Below are positions 24,819 to 25,931 of a DNA stretch of 25,931 bases, piece after piece. Position 1 is the first letter of the stretch, and each line of letters begins with the position of its first letter. The notes under the pieces are model-generated. The model searched no databases, had not been told where the DNA came from, and saw only the letters and a list, made by a program, of their open reading frames with translations. The translations under genes and the position numbers were made by a program. The stretch is from contig CAVGRN010000026.1 of assembly GCA_963631545.1 (NCBI GenBank), positions 1 to 25,931 on the forward strand. Direction: 5' to 3'. This DNA comes from UBA1181 sp963631545 (GTDB lineage: Bacteria; Bacteroidota; Bacteroidia; Bacteroidales; Paludibacteraceae).

Positions 24819-25859
24819 ATTACAGATGTACCAGAGGCAGTACGAGAAAGGATAAAACAGATTGCAAAACACTGCTACACTCAGAAAGGTGTATACACGG
24901 TAACAATAACTTTGTTACTTTACAAAATAAATCATCCACAACAAGACATTCGCTATCATCAAAGCAGATGGGAAAACGGTTTCTCTGGACGGTCTTTTGA
25001 CACCGAATACGTCACACCCATATTAGCGAAACTAAAGCTACCCGCAATGGCAGAGAGTGGTTGGCTCACACGTTCATTGGAACAGCCCTACCCTTACGAC
25101 TTAAATTACAAGGGAAATATTTCAGGAGGTATGAAAGATGTGTTTCTACAAACGTTAGATTATGTTGAAAAACATCCTCGCAAAGCGAAATCAATGCTTC
25201 GCCTCCTACTTAATCAAGTGATTGCAGAAGTCAAAAAGAATGTAGTTCACATAAAACCTCTAAAGAATGCAGAGAATCTAACAATCGAAAAGGTCATCAC
25301 TGCTCTTGACCAACATTTCAGTCATAACTACGGCACCCACAACGGAGCGAAACTGCCCGTGTTAGCCTTTCACTCTATCTACACTCTTATCATAAAAGAA
25401 GTTCTCGCATACAAAGGTTGCCAACTCGCCCCTGTAGCAAGTTTAACCGCCTGCGACCTCACTTCAAAAGCAAGCGGAGACATTGAAATAAGGAAGAACA
25501 AAAAACTTTTTGAGGCAGTTGAAATAAAACTCAACAAGAAGATAGATCCTCAGATAGTTAGCATCGTAGAGAAGAAAGTTTACAAATTCAATCCTAAACG
25601 TTATTATATTTTGTCATACTATGGAATTAAGTCCAATAGTTCCGATGAAATAAATGATATTGTCGCTCGGGTAAAGAGAGATCATGGATGTGAGATTATT
25701 GTCAATGGCCTTCTTACAACAATAAAATACTATCTCCGACTAATTTCTTCATTACAAGACTTCGTCAACATTTACACAAAAGCAGTAGAAAAAGACAAAG
25801 AACTCATGAAAATTCACAAGGATGTTTGGTCTGATATTCTTCAAAACACACTCTCTTAA
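24819..25859 (+). CDS. Type II restriction endonuclease (PD-(D/E)XK-like), non-standard start
   Basis: The reading frame is open from 24786. The first ATG/GTG/TTG codon is a TTG at 24912 (315 aa), but upstream codons from 24819 give a sensible N-terminus, (I)TDVPEAVRERIKQIAKHC and TQKGVYTVTITLLLYK, so I place the start at ATT 24819 (346 aa), one base after the methyltransferase stop. The conserved block SRWENGFSGRSFDTEYVTP and GWLTRSLEQPYPYDLNYKG follows. The likely catalytic core is GDIEI (Asp221) then EAVEIK (Glu235, Lys237), a PD-(D/E)XK arrangement, and NGLLTTIKYYLRLISSLQDF lies near the C-terminus. It probably cleaves the site protected by the adjacent methyltransferase. I do not recognise its specificity or named family. 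It may be silenced or weakly expressed because of the start. Confidence 0.75.
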   Translation: MTDVPEAVRERIKQIAKHCYTQKGVYTVTITLLLYKINHPQQDIRYHQSRWENGFSGRSFDTEYVTPILAKLKLPAMAESGWLTRSLEQPYPYDLNYKGNISGGMKDVFLQTLDYVEKHPRKAKSMLRLLLNQVIAEVKKNVVHIKPLKNAENLTIEKVITALDQHFSHNYGTHNGAKLPVLAFHSIYTLIIKEVLAYKGCQLAPVASLTACDLTSKASGDIEIRKNKKLFEAVEIKLNKKIDPQIVSIVEKKVYKFNPKRYYILSYYGIKSNSSDEINDIVARVKRDHGCEIIVNGLLTTIKYYLRLISSLQDFVNIYTKAVEKDKELMKIHKDVWSDILQNTLS

Positions 25860-25874
25860 CCTCCTCCTTCCAAC

Positions 25875-25922
25875 ATTATTTCTTTGGATTTTTCAAAAAA
25901 CAACCCAATTATTTCTTTGGAT
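25875..25922. repeat. Pair of 15-bp direct repeats at the right edge
   Basis: ATTATTTCTTTGGAT occurs at 25875-25889 and again at 25908-25922, a 33-bp period; CAAC precedes each copy at slightly different distances. The region begins 16 nt after the endonuclease stop and runs to the window end, so I cannot tell whether more copies follow. No gene is visible in 25860-25931. Confidence 0.55.
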
Positions 25923-25931
25923 AATTTAGAA

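Noticed and set aside
24786..24830. Programmed +1 frameshift at the end of the methyltransferase (TTC TGA C) fusing it to the endonuclease
   Set aside because: It looks a little like the prfB frameshift site, but the preceding codon is TTC and not CTT, re-pairing after the shift would be poor, and no upstream stimulator is visible. Separate genes with a lost or rare start are simpler.
24826..24855. ATG at 24826 as the endonuclease start
   Set aside because: It is in another frame and reaches a stop after nine codons.
25875..25922. Start of a CRISPR array
   Set aside because: Only two 15-bp copies are visible, with an 18-nt gap that is too short for a spacer, and there are no cas genes in the window.

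Overview
The window comes from a member of the Bacteroidota, most likely the order Bacteroidales. It carries a complete core operon of the type IX secretion system (T9SS), a PorP/SprF-like protein followed by GldK, GldL, GldM and GldN. Several upstream regions have the phylum-type promoter (-7 box TAnnTTTG, sometimes with a TTTG-like -33 box about 19-20 nt upstream), and the outer-membrane receptor has the fused carboxypeptidase-regulatory domain usual in this phylum. I cannot name the genus. No rRNA, tRNA, insertion sequence, prophage or CRISPR array is visible, and no gap between genes exceeds 300 bases.

Minus strand, 10.9 kb down to 0.16 kb: a tightly packed seven-gene block, probably one transcript. 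In order of transcription: a large parvulin-type peptidyl-prolyl isomerase (PPIase), a small SurA-like lipoprotein without a parvulin domain, a SurA-like protein with two parvulin domains, an OstA/LptA-like lipopolysaccharide-transport protein, a TonB-dependent receptor, a FucP-type sugar/proton symporter and a ROK-family sugar kinase. Neighbouring genes overlap by 4 bp or are separated by 6-12 nt. A promoter-like box lies upstream and a hairpin terminator follows the kinase. The first part looks like outer-membrane biogenesis (periplasmic folding helpers and lipopolysaccharide export), the last part like sugar import and phosphorylation.

Minus strand, 11.0-14.2 kb: rplS (ribosomal protein L19) and leuS (leucyl-tRNA synthetase), each with its own -7 box. 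Minus strand, 14.3-20.2 kb: the T9SS operon porP-gldK-gldL-gldM-gldN, closed by a strong terminator. GldL and GldM form the proton-driven inner-membrane motor; GldK and GldN form the periplasmic ring attached to the outer membrane. The T9SS exports proteins that have already crossed the inner membrane and often anchors them to lipopolysaccharide, so the chaperone/OstA block nearby is functionally compatible, although the link is inferred.

Minus strand, 20.35-22.14 kb: a small acidic DUF2795 protein, a SAM-methyltransferase-fold protein with a degraded active-site segment, and efp (elongation factor P). efp is divergent from tyrS on the plus strand.

Plus strand, 22.3-25.9 kb: tyrS, a terminator hairpin, then a more A+T-rich type II restriction-modification pair: an m5C DNA methyltransferase and a PD-(D/E)XK-type endonuclease. 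The endonuclease reading frame is open well upstream of its first standard start codon. At the expected start, one base after the methyltransferase stop, there is ATT instead of ATG. This is the most interesting local anomaly. At the right edge a 15-bp direct repeat occurs twice, 33 bp apart.
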